DNA of 64,000 bases from positions 1,550,001 to 1,614,000 of the forward strand of contig OZ254079.1 of NCBI GenBank assembly GCA_965267475.1, written 5' to 3'. A program made the position numbers and the translations under genes. The stretch is from JBCBKU01 sp965267475. GTDB taxonomy: Bacteria; Pseudomonadota; Alphaproteobacteria; Rhodobacterales; Rhodobacteraceae. Under the pieces are notes generated by a model. That model was not told the origin of the DNA. It worked only from the letters and a program-made list of their open reading frames with translations, and made no database searches. Positions 54,459 to 63,746 of the stretch are shown piece by piece (position 1 is the first letter of the stretch; the number at the start of each line of letters is the position of its first letter).

Positions 54459-55028
54459 ATGAACACGCCTGCGCATCTTCTGGTGGGCGCTGCTGCATTT
54501 GGCAGGGCCGGGCAGGCGAAGGTGACATTCGCAGCGCTTCTGGGCGCCCTGATGCCCGACCTATCGCTGTACGTTTTGGCAGGCGGGTCGATCTTCCTTC
54601 TTGGTGTGTCACCTCAGATCGTCTTCGATCAATATTATTTCTCTGACAGCTGGCAGGCCATCTTCGCCGTCGACAACTCGTTCGTGATCTGGGGACTGGT
54701 TCTCGGGTTGGCGATTTGGCTCAAACGGGGCTGGCTGGTGGCCTTTGCGAGCGCCGGGCTTCTGCATTTGGCCCTGGATTTCCCGCTTCACCATGATGAT
54801 GCACGGCGCCATTTCTGGCCGGTCAGCGACTGGGTCTTCGAAAGCCCGGTCAGTTATTGGGACTCACGTCATTACGGCAACATCGTCGGGCCGATCGAGG
54901 CGTTGATGTGCATTGGGCTCTGCGTCATCCTGTGGCGGCGGTTCACCGGCATCTGGTCTCGGTTTGCGATTGTGGCTGCGGGTCTCTTCCAGATGGCGCC
55001 ATTCGTGTTCTGGATCATGGTGTTCTGA
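54459..55028 (+). CDS. Membrane protein of unknown function (YdjM/DUF457-like)
   Basis: A 189-residue polytopic membrane protein starting MNTPAHLLVGAAAFG. Conserved acidic and His residues (LMPDLSLYVLAGG; LHLALDFPLHHDDARRHFWPVSDW) resemble the inner-membrane metal-dependent hydrolase group often mis-named. It is co-directional with the PopZ-like gene and ends just before a bidirectional terminator. Confidence 0.65.
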   Translation: MNTPAHLLVGAAAFGRAGQAKVTFAALLGALMPDLSLYVLAGGSIFLLGVSPQIVFDQYYFSDSWQAIFAVDNSFVIWGLVLGLAIWLKRGWLVAFASAGLLHLALDFPLHHDDARRHFWPVSDWVFESPVSYWDSRHYGNIVGPIEALMCIGLCVILWRRFTGIWSRFAIVAAGLFQMAPFVFWIMVF

Positions 55029-55045
55029 AGCAGCACAAACGAAAA

Positions 55046-55066
55046 GCGCGCCCCGGTGGGACGCGC
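55046..55066. terminator. Bidirectional rho-independent terminator
   Basis: GCGCG-CCC (55046-55053) and GGG-A-CGCGC (55058-55066) form a GC stem with a short loop. A-rich bases precede it and T-rich bases follow it on both strands (AAAA before, CTTT after). It would end the plus-strand membrane gene and the minus-strand small gene. Confidence 0.65.
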
Positions 55067-55097
55067 CTTTCAAACCCCCCAAGATGGGCTTTGTGGA

Positions 55098-55418
55098 TTA
55101 AGCCGCTTCAGCGCGTTCTGCCGCCTGGCGACGTTCGCTTTCCTCACGCGACAGGGCAACCGAAGTGCGGACGCCATTCTCGACGAATTGCATCAGGCCC
55201 ATCACCACCCGCTCATTCGGGTCGATGCCTGCGCAGGTCAATACTTCACGACCGTCCCGAGACCGCGCCCAACGGGCGATCTGTTCCGGACCGTTTCCGT
55301 ACTTCTTGTCATCAGCAATGGCATCGTCCAGGGCCGCGAGCACGACAGCGGCAAACAGTTTGCGCGCCCGGTTGCCTTGCTCATTGTTGAAGGCTGTGCC
55401 GTCAACGAAATCAACCAT
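55098..55418 (-). CDS. Conserved-looking small protein of unknown function
   Basis: A 106-residue soluble protein (VDFVDGTAFNNEQGNRARKLFAAVVLAALDDAIADDKK...). It is helical and charged with no membrane segment. It looks like a real backbone gene because of its codon structure and its own terminator, but I cannot name the family confidently. Confidence 0.6.
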   Translation of the reverse strand: MVDFVDGTAFNNEQGNRARKLFAAVVLAALDDAIADDKKYGNGPEQIARWARSRDGREVLTCAGIDPNERVVMGLMQFVENGVRTSVALSREESERRQAAERAEAA

Positions 55419-55635
55419 CTGTTGTCCTTTTATTCTTGCTCTTGCGTTTTCTGGCGTGACGCCCTTTATGGGCGTTTTACACCGATTCTGTGTTTCTCAT
55501 TTGGAATACCTGCTATGCGTCAGGCGCATATCTGCGCCTCATGGCACCGCCGTATCTAGTGTTGTTGTCTGGGGGGCCGACGCGAGATATAGGAGCGTTC
55601 AAACCGACTTCAACCTTTCGCCACGGAAATGCCAC

Positions 55636-56199
55636 ATGCCGAAAATCAATGGAAACGAGATCCGTCCGGGGAATATTCTGGAACACAACGAGGGTCTTTG
55701 GGCAGCAGTGAAAGTCGATCATGTGAAGCCCGGAAAGGGCGGCGCGTTCGCTCAGGTCGAGCTTAGAAATCTCCGTAACGGAAGTAAGCTTAACGAGAGG
55801 TTTCGATCTGCTGACAAAGTTGAGAAGGTGCGGCTTGAACAGAAAGACCAGCAATTTCTCTACGAGTCCGATGGAATGCTGGTCTTCATGGATAACGAGA
55901 CCTTCGAACAAATCGAACTTCCGGCAGATATCCTTGGCGATCGCCGCCCCTTCTTGCAGGACGGCATGACCGTCCAGATCGAGTATTACGAGGCAGAAGC
56001 GCTTAGTGCGACGTTGCCGCAGAAGGTCACCTGCAAGGTCGTCGAGACCGAACCGGTGGTGAAGGGCCAGACAGCGGCCAATAGTTTCAAACCAGCGGTT
56101 CTGGATAACGGCCTGAAGGTGATGGTCCCCCCCTTCGTCGGGCAGGATGAGGATATCATCGTCAACACCGAAACGATGGACTATTCCGAACGCGCCTGA
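55636..56199 (+). CDS. efp: Translation elongation factor P
   Basis: A 187-residue protein from ATG 55636. It starts MPKINGNEIRPGNILEHNEG, has the domain I loop KPGKGGAF with Lys34 at the usual modification site, and ends with the OB domains II-III (VPPFVGQDEDIIVNTETMDY). It rescues ribosomes at polyproline stretches. The longer frame from 55165 is a spurious extension over the neighbouring gene. Confidence 0.95.
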   Translation: MPKINGNEIRPGNILEHNEGLWAAVKVDHVKPGKGGAFAQVELRNLRNGSKLNERFRSADKVEKVRLEQKDQQFLYESDGMLVFMDNETFEQIELPADILGDRRPFLQDGMTVQIEYYEAEALSATLPQKVTCKVVETEPVVKGQTAANSFKPAVLDNGLKVMVPPFVGQDEDIIVNTETMDYSERA

Positions 56200-56301
56200 A
56201 CAGGCGACAGTGACCGTGCTGGACCAAGTTTGATTACAACCAGGCCGCCCGTCCCACGCGCCGAGTTGCCAAGGAATTCACCGCTGCGTATCAGGTCGGG
56301 C

Positions 56302-57201
56302 ATGCATGTGCAGTCGCAGACCACGACCGGAATGGAAATGACGGAGCCAGCCGCGCTTGAACGCGAACTGGCCCAACATCCCGCGCATGCCATCACCGAA
56401 CCCGATGCGCATTACGTGCTGGGGCGCTGGCACCCGCGAAGATTGAAGTTTCGCGGGTACGTGCGCGAGGCCAAGGCATGGGCTCATGCCATGGGCAAAC
56501 CGGCCGATGTAAGCCAGTTTTTGGTGTTTGGGCGACCGCGCTCAGGTACGACGGTGATTACGACGCTTCTGAACAAGGTTGACGACATCAGATGCCAGGG
56601 CGAATTGCTGAACGCCCCCGCATTCTGGCCCAGGCAGTTCATCACGAACCTTGCGATCAAAAACCGCAAACCCGTCGCCGGGTCAAAGCTGTTGTCGTAC
56701 CAGTTGCTCCACATCCAGGCGGTCAAACGGCCCTATGCTTTCATGCGGGACTTCCACGACCACGGCTTTAAGCTGATCCATATCCGTCGGGACACTTTTG
56801 CACAGTCGATTTCCCTTCAGTCTGCGCAAACCCAGAAGCTTTTTCACATTCGCGATGCAAAGGCCGCACCGGATGCACCGATAGAAGTGGCGCTGGACCC
56901 GGCACGGTTCCTTCAGACGGTGCGCTGGAACGCGGCGATGCTGGATTTTGAAGAACGCCTAATGTCTGCCTTCCCCCATGAAGTGATCCAGTATGAAACC
57001 GATTTGGCAACGCCAGAGCAACAGCAGGCAACGGTTGATCGCGTCTGCGACCTGATGGGAATCCCAAGCCAGAAGGTTGAATCCGGAATGCGCCGGGTTG
57101 GCGGAAAATCCGGCGCCATCCGGATCACGAACCGCGATGACCTCAAAGACCTTCTGGTCAAAGAAGGGTTTGGACATATCGTCCCTAAAAGTGAGGCCTA
57201 A
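56302..57201 (+). CDS. Sulfotransferase family protein
   Basis: About 299 residues. The PAPS 5'-phosphosulfate loop FLVFGRPRSGTTVITTLLN (about 70-90) and the 3'-phosphate region (KLIHIRRDTFAQSISLQSAQ, about 165-185) are clear. These domains, like Stf0/NodH-type enzymes, transfer sulfate from PAPS to a carbohydrate or lipid. The start is uncertain: ATG 56302, 56332 or 56338. The end overlaps ygfZ (opposite strand) by 4 bases. Confidence 0.8.
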   Translation: MHVQSQTTTGMEMTEPAALERELAQHPAHAITEPDAHYVLGRWHPRRLKFRGYVREAKAWAHAMGKPADVSQFLVFGRPRSGTTVITTLLNKVDDIRCQGELLNAPAFWPRQFITNLAIKNRKPVAGSKLLSYQLLHIQAVKRPYAFMRDFHDHGFKLIHIRRDTFAQSISLQSAQTQKLFHIRDAKAAPDAPIEVALDPARFLQTVRWNAAMLDFEERLMSAFPHEVIQYETDLATPEQQQATVDRVCDLMGIPSQKVESGMRRVGGKSGAIRITNRDDLKDLLVKEGFGHIVPKSEA

Positions 57202-57932
57202 GGTAGGCTTACCTCGGCAGAACCGGCCATCATTCCAGGACCCGCGCGGTCAAACCGCATGTACGCAATCCCGCGCCCGCCCGCTTGGGTATAAAGCGAT
57301 CCAACAGTTTTCCCGTCGCGGGTGATGTCGCTGCCAACCGGCGCAGTACCTTTGACATCGACTGTGGCCAGACCTTTCCGAAGCTCGGTCTTGTGCTTCA
57401 TGCGGGCGGTGACTTCTTGCCCAACATAACACCCTTTCTTGAAATCAACGCCATTCAGACGCTCGAACCCCGCTTCCAGGATGTAGGTGTCGTTGGGCAC
57501 AAGCTCGATCCCACTTTCTGGAATGCAATGTGCCACGCGAAGCGCCTCCCAATCCGTGCCGTCCGATGTGCCGTGTCCATAGGCGCGCCACCCTAGTGCG
57601 GGATGACGGGGATCGGGCAAAGCACCGTCCGGGGTGTCGCTCGTCCCACACGCACTGGCCATGTCCAACGCTTCGATCGTCACGTCTGCGCGCAGTTTGT
57701 ACATGGACAACCGCTGTGCCAGACCCGCTGCCAGGTCTGCCGCCACGTCCAGAAGAATGCGGTCCCCGTCTGCCTTCAGAAAGAAATCAGCCAGATACTT
57801 GCCTTGTGGCGACAACAACGCGGCATAAACCAGGCCGTCCTTCAGGCCAGCCAGATCGTTTGTCACGAGATCCTGCAAGAAGCGAACCCGCTCGGTGCCG
57901 CCTATCGCCAAAACCTGTCTTGCGCCGGGCAT
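57198..57932 (-). CDS. ygfZ: Folate-binding Fe-S cluster factor YgfZ/GcvT-like
   Basis: A 244-residue protein from ATG 57932; the frame is open farther upstream without support. It has the YgfZ hallmark FKKGCYVGQEVTARMKHKTE (K-G-C-Y-x-G-Q-E) and the N-terminal GTERVRFLQDLVTNDLAGL. It assists repair or maturation of some iron-sulfur enzymes in a folate-dependent way. It is divergent from the glycosyltransferase gene. Confidence 0.92.
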   Translation of the reverse strand: MPGARQVLAIGGTERVRFLQDLVTNDLAGLKDGLVYAALLSPQGKYLADFFLKADGDRILLDVAADLAAGLAQRLSMYKLRADVTIEALDMASACGTSDTPDGALPDPRHPALGWRAYGHGTSDGTDWEALRVAHCIPESGIELVPNDTYILEAGFERLNGVDFKKGCYVGQEVTARMKHKTELRKGLATVDVKGTAPVGSDITRDGKTVGSLYTQAGGRGIAYMRFDRAGPGMMAGSAEVSLP

Positions 57933-57994
57933 TTCCGCTCCCTTCTTGAAACCGGGGCTTATATAGGGTGCGGCTGAAAGGATGACCACGCCCC

Positions 57995-58690
57995 ATGCCT
58001 GCCCCGATATCCGTTGTCGTGCCGACGCTGAACGCCGCCGAGGGCCTGCCGGGATGCTTGCAGGCACTTATGCCGGGGCTTGAGGCGGGGCTCATCCGCG
58101 AACTTGTGGTCTCTGATGGGGGTTCCGCGGATGACACAGTGGCGATTGCCGAGGCGGCGGGCGCTGTCCTGGTTAAAGGACCGCCGGGGCGCGGCGGCCA
58201 ACTGGCGCGCGGTGTGACGGCGGCATCGGGGGAATGGGTTTTGTTGCTTCACGCTGACACCGAATTGTCTGCTGACTGGGTCGAGGCGGCAGAAGCGCAC
58301 TTATCCAGGCTTGATCGCGCCGGCTATTTCAAACTTCGGTTTCGGGCGCGCGGGCTGATGCCCCGGCTTGTTGAAGGCTGGGCCAATGGGCGATCACGGC
58401 TGTTCCGGCTGCCCTATGGCGATCAGGGTCTGATGGTGACGCGCCAGGTGCTTTCGGAAGTCGGTGGCATCCCAGAGCTTCCCTTGATGGAGGACGTGGC
58501 GCTTGCCCGAGCCCTTGGGCGTCGCCTGATCGCGCTCGATGCCGTGGCCAGCACATCTGCGGACCGTTACCGGCGGGATGGATGGCTGCGGCGCGGTGCG
58601 CGGAACCTTTTGACGCTATTTCAGTATTTTGCTGGGGCGGACCCGCACCGCCTTGCCGAACGCTATTCTGCGGCTTCGTCGCGAAACTGA
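57995..58690 (+). CDS. Family 2 glycosyltransferase (TIGR04283-like)
   Basis: A 231-residue cytoplasmic GT-A enzyme: ISVVVPTLNAAEGLPGCLQAL, the VVSDGGSADDTVAIA segment, and the LLLHADTELSADW DxD-like metal site, ending in LMEDVALARALGRR. It matches the small GT2 group fused or linked to selenium/phosphorus-type metabolism genes in some bacteria, but its acceptor is unknown. The 3' end overlaps the ABC transporter gene tail-to-tail. Confidence 0.8.
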   Translation: MPAPISVVVPTLNAAEGLPGCLQALMPGLEAGLIRELVVSDGGSADDTVAIAEAAGAVLVKGPPGRGGQLARGVTAASGEWVLLLHADTELSADWVEAAEAHLSRLDRAGYFKLRFRARGLMPRLVEGWANGRSRLFRLPYGDQGLMVTRQVLSEVGGIPELPLMEDVALARALGRRLIALDAVASTSADRYRRDGWLRRGARNLLTLFQYFAGADPHRLAERYSAASSRN

Positions 58691-60426
58691 AGCTGGTGCA
58701 GGTTGGCATAGATGCCGCCGCGCTTGATTAATTCGGCATGGCCGCCTTCATCCACGACCGCCCCACGATCCATCACGACGATCTTGTCGGCATTCCGGAT
58801 TGTCGACAGGCGGTGCGCGATCACAAGCGTCGTACGATCAGCCGACAGTGCCTCAAGCGCGGTCTGTACCGCCACCTCGCTGGCGGCATCAAGCGCTGAT
58901 GTGGCCTCGTCCAGAAGCAAGATAGGGGCATCCTTCAGAAGCGCGCGCGCAATGGCAACGCGTTGCCTTTGACCGCCCGACAAGGAAGACCCGCGCGGCC
59001 CGGCAGGTGTGTCGAGCCCGGCTTCGATCTTTGGCAGAAATTCCGAGACATGGGCCGCATCGACCGCGCGCGCCAGATCCGCATCGGGCACGCCGTCGCG
59101 CCCCAGCAGGATGTTGTCGCGCAACGTCTCATCAAAAAGGGTCGCGTCCTGCGTGACCACCGAGAATTGGCTGCGCAAGTCTGACAGTCTGAGATCCTGA
59201 AGCTCGACACCACCCAGTGTGATGCGCCCCGAATCCGGATCGACAAGCCGGGTCAAAGCATTGAACACGGTGCTTTTCCCTGCGCCCGAGGCGCCGACCA
59301 GCGCGGTTGTCTGTCCGGCTTCGGCCGTGAAACACGCGCCCCGAAGAGCTGGTTGCCCGCCGTAGGACAGGTTCACATCGTCAAAGACAATTCTCGTCGT
59401 CGGCCCGAGGGGTTTGGGTTTCGCAGGCGACCGCACACCGGGCTTGGTATCGGCCAGTGTCTTCAATCGTTCCAGACTGGCCGCCGCGACCTGCCATTGG
59501 CCGCCGAGTGAGCCAAGCCGGCGAATGGGCTCGAACATCAGGGCCATCGCGGTGAAGAAAGTCATGAAATCGCCGACTGTCTTTTCCCCATCGATGATAT
59601 CCCGCCCGCCGAAATACAGGACGGCAAGGAACCCAAACCCGGTCATGACGTCCACAAGGCCCGGGATCAGGGATTGACCGAAGGCCGATTCCACCTCCGC
59701 TTTGACACGTCGATTGCGGACGGTTTCGAACCGTTTCGTCTGATAGTCTTCAAGCCGGTTCAGTTTGATCGCCGAGATGCCGTGGAACACCTCATCGAAC
59801 CGGGTCGTAACCTGTCCCGCGACTTCCCGCGCAATCATGGCGCGTCGGCGCGTATAACCCTGGATCAGCGTGGACGGCAGGATCATCAGCGGCACGCCGA
59901 TCAACGCGATTAGGGTCCAGGTCGGATCCACCGAAAATGTCACTGCAATCAATGACAAAAGCGCGATCACATCCCGCCCAAGGCCGGTGATCATCGACCC
60001 CGCCGCCGATTTGATTCCGCCCACATCGCCCTGAATGCGCTCGATCAGATGTCCGGGTGAATGGCGTTGGAAGAAGGCGCCATCGAATGTCATGACGTGC
60101 CGCAACAGATCCGTCTGAAGCCGTGCCCCTGCGCGTTCCGTGGTCAGCGACAAAAGGGTGCGCTGCGTGACGGACGCGACGCCGCGAAAGGCGAAAACGG
60201 CCAGGACGATCAGACCGACCGTCCAAACCGCGCCCGCATCACCGGCCACGAAAATGTTGTCGAACATGGGCTTCAGCATATAGCTGAGAACGCCCAACAT
60301 CGCGCCTTCGGCCGACATGAAGATGAAGGCCGCCAGCAAAATGAGCCATTCCGGGGCGATATACCCACGCCACGCCCAGGTCGCGAGTTCGCGGGCGCGA
60401 TACCTGTTTATTTTGGTCTCTGCCAT
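58663..60426 (-). CDS. ABC exporter, fused membrane and ATPase domains (MsbA-like)
   Basis: A 587-residue half-transporter. Six membrane helices (about 25-310), then the nucleotide-binding domain with Walker A GASGAGKSTVFNAL, signature LSGGQRQRVAIARAL, Walker B PILLLDEATSALD and the H-loop VIAHRLSTIRNAD. It would work as a homodimer flipping lipid or exporting a hydrophobic substrate. It is co-transcribed after the phosphatase gene with an overlap of 19 bases. Confidence 0.9.
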   Translation of the reverse strand: MAETKINRYRARELATWAWRGYIAPEWLILLAAFIFMSAEGAMLGVLSYMLKPMFDNIFVAGDAGAVWTVGLIVLAVFAFRGVASVTQRTLLSLTTERAGARLQTDLLRHVMTFDGAFFQRHSPGHLIERIQGDVGGIKSAAGSMITGLGRDVIALLSLIAVTFSVDPTWTLIALIGVPLMILPSTLIQGYTRRRAMIAREVAGQVTTRFDEVFHGISAIKLNRLEDYQTKRFETVRNRRVKAEVESAFGQSLIPGLVDVMTGFGFLAVLYFGGRDIIDGEKTVGDFMTFFTAMALMFEPIRRLGSLGGQWQVAAASLERLKTLADTKPGVRSPAKPKPLGPTTRIVFDDVNLSYGGQPALRGACFTAEAGQTTALVGASGAGKSTVFNALTRLVDPDSGRITLGGVELQDLRLSDLRSQFSVVTQDATLFDETLRDNILLGRDGVPDADLARAVDAAHVSEFLPKIEAGLDTPAGPRGSSLSGGQRQRVAIARALLKDAPILLLDEATSALDAASEVAVQTALEALSADRTTLVIAHRLSTIRNADKIVVMDRGAVVDEGGHAELIKRGGIYANLHQLQFRDEAAE

Positions 60427-61091
60427 TTCGCCCGGAACCTATCCAAAAGCTTGGCTGGGTCATAGCTCTCGCTCACCCATTCTTCGAATGAGATGCCGGT
60501 TTCGGCATGAGCGTCGCGATACATCTCGAACAACTCATCGCATATCCCCGTGCGTTTGTTGTTGAAATGCAAATACTTGGATGACAATTCCTCAAGTGCA
60601 TCGTCCAGCGGATGCCCTTCGATCACCAAGCGGTAAATCACCGATCCGACCCCCGCGCGATCGGCGCCGGATTTGCAGTGAATGAAGATCGGTTGCTCGG
60701 CGCGCCGAAACACATCGATCAGTTCGACGTAGTTCGCGCGCGCAACAATGTGACGGGCCGACAGAGCAACGTTTTCCATCTTGATGCCATGGGCCTCGGC
60801 GGCCTCTTTCTCGAAAAGAAAGCTCGACAACTCGCTGACCCCACGCAGATTGACGATGGTCTTGATCCCCATCTCTGCAAGCTGTTTGACACGCGCTGCG
60901 TCCGGCTGGTTTCCGCGATAGACGCCCGGTGCGACCCGACCGAAATTTCGCCAGAGCTTGCGCAGAAACGCGTGGTCGAAAAGATGCGTGTCCACCTTGG
61001 CCCAGAACCGGTTCCGCGGCGTCGAGATGTCTCGACCGATCGCAAGGCGCGTATGGATTTCAAGCGCTTTCAGCTTCTGGCCCAGGCTCAT
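60408..61091 (-). CDS. Dual-specificity/tyrosine phosphatase-like protein
   Basis: A 227-residue protein with the catalytic Cys-x5-Arg loop FIHCKSGADRAGVGSVIYRL and the upstream GVYRGNQPDAARVKQLAEMGIKTIVNLRG typical of DSP-like bacterial phosphatases. Its substrate may be a phosphoprotein, lipid or sugar phosphate. It precedes and overlaps the ABC exporter gene, which hints at a shared envelope role. Confidence 0.85.
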   Translation of the reverse strand: MSLGQKLKALEIHTRLAIGRDISTPRNRFWAKVDTHLFDHAFLRKLWRNFGRVAPGVYRGNQPDAARVKQLAEMGIKTIVNLRGVSELSSFLFEKEAAEAHGIKMENVALSARHIVARANYVELIDVFRRAEQPIFIHCKSGADRAGVGSVIYRLVIEGHPLDDALEELSSKYLHFNNKRTGICDELFEMYRDAHAETGISFEEWVSESYDPAKLLDRFRAKWQRPK

Positions 61092-61219
61092 GGTGTGGGT
61101 GGCGCCCCGCTTGACAAAGTGAAGCGCCCCCTAACGCGAAATCGGGGGCAGGTGCAAGGCGGGCCTGCGTTGACCTTGGCGGACCATGGGCCTAACTCGG
61201 GCCAGAGAAGGAGGCCCCC

Positions 61220-62413
61220 ATGTCCCTCGCCAATGGCCGAACGATCCTGTCAATTCCTGGGCCCTCGATCATGCCGGATCGCGTGCTCCGCGCCATGCAT
61301 CGCGCAGCGCCCAATATCTATGACGGCGAGCTGCTGGACATGATGCCTGGAATTGTGGCCGACCTGAAGGCGGTGGCCGGGACGGTGCATGACGTCGCGA
61401 TGTATATCGCGAACGGCCACGGCGCATGGGAAGCGGCGTTGTCCAATACGTTTTCCCGGGGCGACAAGGTGTTGGCGCTGTCAACGGGGCGGTTTGCGCT
61501 TGGATGGGCTGAGATGGCGAAGTACCTCGGGATCGAGGTTGAGATCCTCGATTTCGGGACATCCGCCGCCCTGGAGTCAGACCAGGTCGAGGCACGGCTG
61601 CGCGCGGATAAAGCCCATGAGATCAAGGGCATACTGGCTGTCCATGTGGACACATCCACCAGCGCTAAAAGCGATGTGGCCGCTGCCCGTGCGGCGATGG
61701 ATGCAGCCGGTCATCCCGCGCTGCTTCTGGCCGATTGCATCGCCAGTCTGGCTTGCGACCCATTTGAGATGGACGCATCGGGCGTCGATCTGATGGTGGC
61801 GGCCTGCCAAAAGGGCCTTATGACCCCGCCGGGCATGTCCTTTGTCTATTTCGGGCCGAGGGCTGCCGAGGCCCATAAGTCAGCGGACTGCCTGACGCAT
61901 TACTGGAATTGGGATCGGCGTGTGACGCCAGAGGGGCTCTATCACTATTTCGATGGGACTGCGCCGACGCACCACCTGTACGGGCTGCGCGAAGCCCTTG
62001 ATATGATCAATGAAGAAGGTCTGGACGCTGTGTTTGAACGGCATCGCAGACTGGCCCAAGCCGTGTGGGCGGCATGCGAAGCCTGGGCCACCGATGGGCC
62101 CTTGGAACTGAACGTTCCAGAACCCGACCACCGAAGCTGGGCCGTCACCACTTTGAATATCGGTGCCGAACACGGGGGCCGGCTTCGCGACTGGACCGAG
62201 CATCAGGCCGGGGCGACCTTGGGCATCGGCCTGTCGCAATCGGATCCCAGCGGACCGGGTGGGCTTGGCACGTTCCGGATTGGCCATATGGGCCATTTGA
62301 ATGTGCATATGGTGATGGGCACGCTGGGTGCGATCGAGGCCGGATTTCAGGCTCTCGGCATTCCGCACGGGGCAGGCGCACTGGACGCGGCCGCGGCGTC
62401 TTTGGCTGGCTAG
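61220..62413 (+). CDS. Class V aminotransferase (serine/aspartate-glyoxylate type)
   Basis: A 397-residue PLP enzyme. SIPGPSIMPDRVLRAMHRAAP at the start, the ANGHGAWEAAL segment, HVDTSTSAK and the PLP-Lys region VAACQKGLMTPPG match the serine-glyoxylate/alanine-glyoxylate group. It would transfer an amino group to glyoxylate. Whether the donor is serine or aspartate is not decided here, as no glyoxylate-cycle partners are adjacent. Confidence 0.87.
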   Translation: MSLANGRTILSIPGPSIMPDRVLRAMHRAAPNIYDGELLDMMPGIVADLKAVAGTVHDVAMYIANGHGAWEAALSNTFSRGDKVLALSTGRFALGWAEMAKYLGIEVEILDFGTSAALESDQVEARLRADKAHEIKGILAVHVDTSTSAKSDVAAARAAMDAAGHPALLLADCIASLACDPFEMDASGVDLMVAACQKGLMTPPGMSFVYFGPRAAEAHKSADCLTHYWNWDRRVTPEGLYHYFDGTAPTHHLYGLREALDMINEEGLDAVFERHRRLAQAVWAACEAWATDGPLELNVPEPDHRSWAVTTLNIGAEHGGRLRDWTEHQAGATLGIGLSQSDPSGPGGLGTFRIGHMGHLNVHMVMGTLGAIEAGFQALGIPHGAGALDAAAASLAG

Positions 62414-62417
62414 CTGG

Positions 62418-62573
62418 CTAGCGGCGCTGTGTCAGCAGAACGGCGCTGCGAAACAGGGTTTCGATCAGCAAGACCGAAAGCAGGACCGCGGGCATGCCGC
62501 CCACGGCCCAAAGCGCGGCGAGTATCCAGAAGACGAGGCCAGCGGCGAGGACATGTATCGGTGAGAGGGTCAT
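62418..62573 (-). CDS. Small membrane protein
   Basis: A 51-residue protein from ATG 62573 with GGAGGAGGA-type ribosome binding site just upstream. Two hydrophobic helices (IHVLAAGLVFWILAALWAV and MPAVLLSVLLIETLF). Its strong ribosome binding site and location after hisC support it as a real gene. Function unknown. Confidence 0.55.
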   Translation of the reverse strand: MTLSPIHVLAAGLVFWILAALWAVGGMPAVLLSVLLIETLFRSAVLLTQRR

Positions 62574-62624
62574 AGGGATTTCCTCCTCCTCTCCCGATGA
62601 AACGCGATCTCGGTTAACAGGCAC

Positions 62625-63743
62625 TTAAGCGCCGATCTCTGCGCGCGCGGCTGCAATTGCATCCGGCAAGACGGCTGCCAGAACATCAAGGTCGCGCGCC
62701 GTACCCGCACTGATGCGAATGGCACGGTCCTGCGGCGGAACGAACGGCATACGCACGAAAATATCACGTTCAATCAGCGCCTTAAGGATCGCGCGGGCAA
62801 AGTCGCCATCTTTGCCGCAATCGATGGTCACGAAATTCGTGGCCGAGGGAAGGGGCGTCAGCCCATTGGCCCGGGCAATTGTCGCGATCCGCTCTCGGGC
62901 GGCCGCCACGCGGGCCTGAACCTCTGCCAACCAGGCCTGATCGGCCAAAGCTGCCAATGCCCCGGCCTGAGCGATTCGGTTCACGCCGAAATGGTTGCGG
63001 ATCTTGTCGAAGGACCGGATCAGACCGGCCTCGCCGATCCCATAGCCGACACGCGCACCTGCCATCCCATAGGCCTTTGAAAATGTGCGGAACCGAATGA
63101 CACGCGGATCGTCGATATCAAAGGCCGGCGCCGTGCCGTCCGGTGCCAATTCGATATAGGCTTCATCCAATGCCAGAACCGTACCCTCTGGCACCGCCTC
63201 GATCACGGCCTGGATCAGGTCGGCTCCGTGCCAGGTCCCCATCGGGTTGTCGGGATTGGCCAGATAGACGAGTTTCGCTTTTGTTTCCAGTGCCTTGGCA
63301 ATCAGCGCCTCGGGATCTTCGAAATCGCCGGCATAAGGCACTTTGTGCAAAACGCCACCGAACCCCGCCGCATGGTAGTTGAAAGTCGGATAGGCCCCAT
63401 CCGACGTGACAACCGCGTCACCAGGCTCGACCAGCAGACGCACCAAATACCCCAAAAGGCCGTCAATCCCTTCGCCCACAACGATATTTTCCGCAGGCAT
63501 ACCGTGATGGGCCGACAAAGCCGCCTTCAGATCGAAGTTTTCGGGATCGCAATACTTCCAAGCGTCTCTTGCGGCATCGGCCATTGCCTGAATGGCGTCT
63601 GGCGACGGTCCAAAAACGCTTTCGTTCGCGCCAAGCCGCGCCTTGAACGCCTGACCCCGGGCCCGTTCCTGTGTCTCCGGTCCGACAAACGGCACCGTTG
63701 ACGGCAATCCGTCGATAAGGGTCGGGTATCTTGGACCGGCCAT
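62625..63743 (-). CDS. hisC: Histidinol-phosphate aminotransferase-like enzyme
   Basis: A 372-residue class I/II PLP aminotransferase: LGANESVFGPSP at the start, VYLANPDNPMGTWHG, LDEAYIEL, PLP-Lys in FRTFSKAYGMAGARVGYG, and the C-terminal IRISAGTARDLDVL. It fits HisC and related aromatic aminotransferases. It begins 3 bases after the valS stop codon, suggesting co-transcription. Confidence 0.82.
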   Translation of the reverse strand: MAGPRYPTLIDGLPSTVPFVGPETQERARGQAFKARLGANESVFGPSPDAIQAMADAARDAWKYCDPENFDLKAALSAHHGMPAENIVVGEGIDGLLGYLVRLLVEPGDAVVTSDGAYPTFNYHAAGFGGVLHKVPYAGDFEDPEALIAKALETKAKLVYLANPDNPMGTWHGADLIQAVIEAVPEGTVLALDEAYIELAPDGTAPAFDIDDPRVIRFRTFSKAYGMAGARVGYGIGEAGLIRSFDKIRNHFGVNRIAQAGALAALADQAWLAEVQARVAAARERIATIARANGLTPLPSATNFVTIDCGKDGDFARAILKALIERDIFVRMPFVPPQDRAIRISAGTARDLDVLAAVLPDAIAAARAEIGA

Positions 63744-63746
63744 AGC

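Noticed and set aside
55165..55635. N-terminal extension of the EF-P frame
   Set aside because: EF-P begins precisely at ATG 55636; the upstream residues cover the opposite-strand small gene and do not look like protein.
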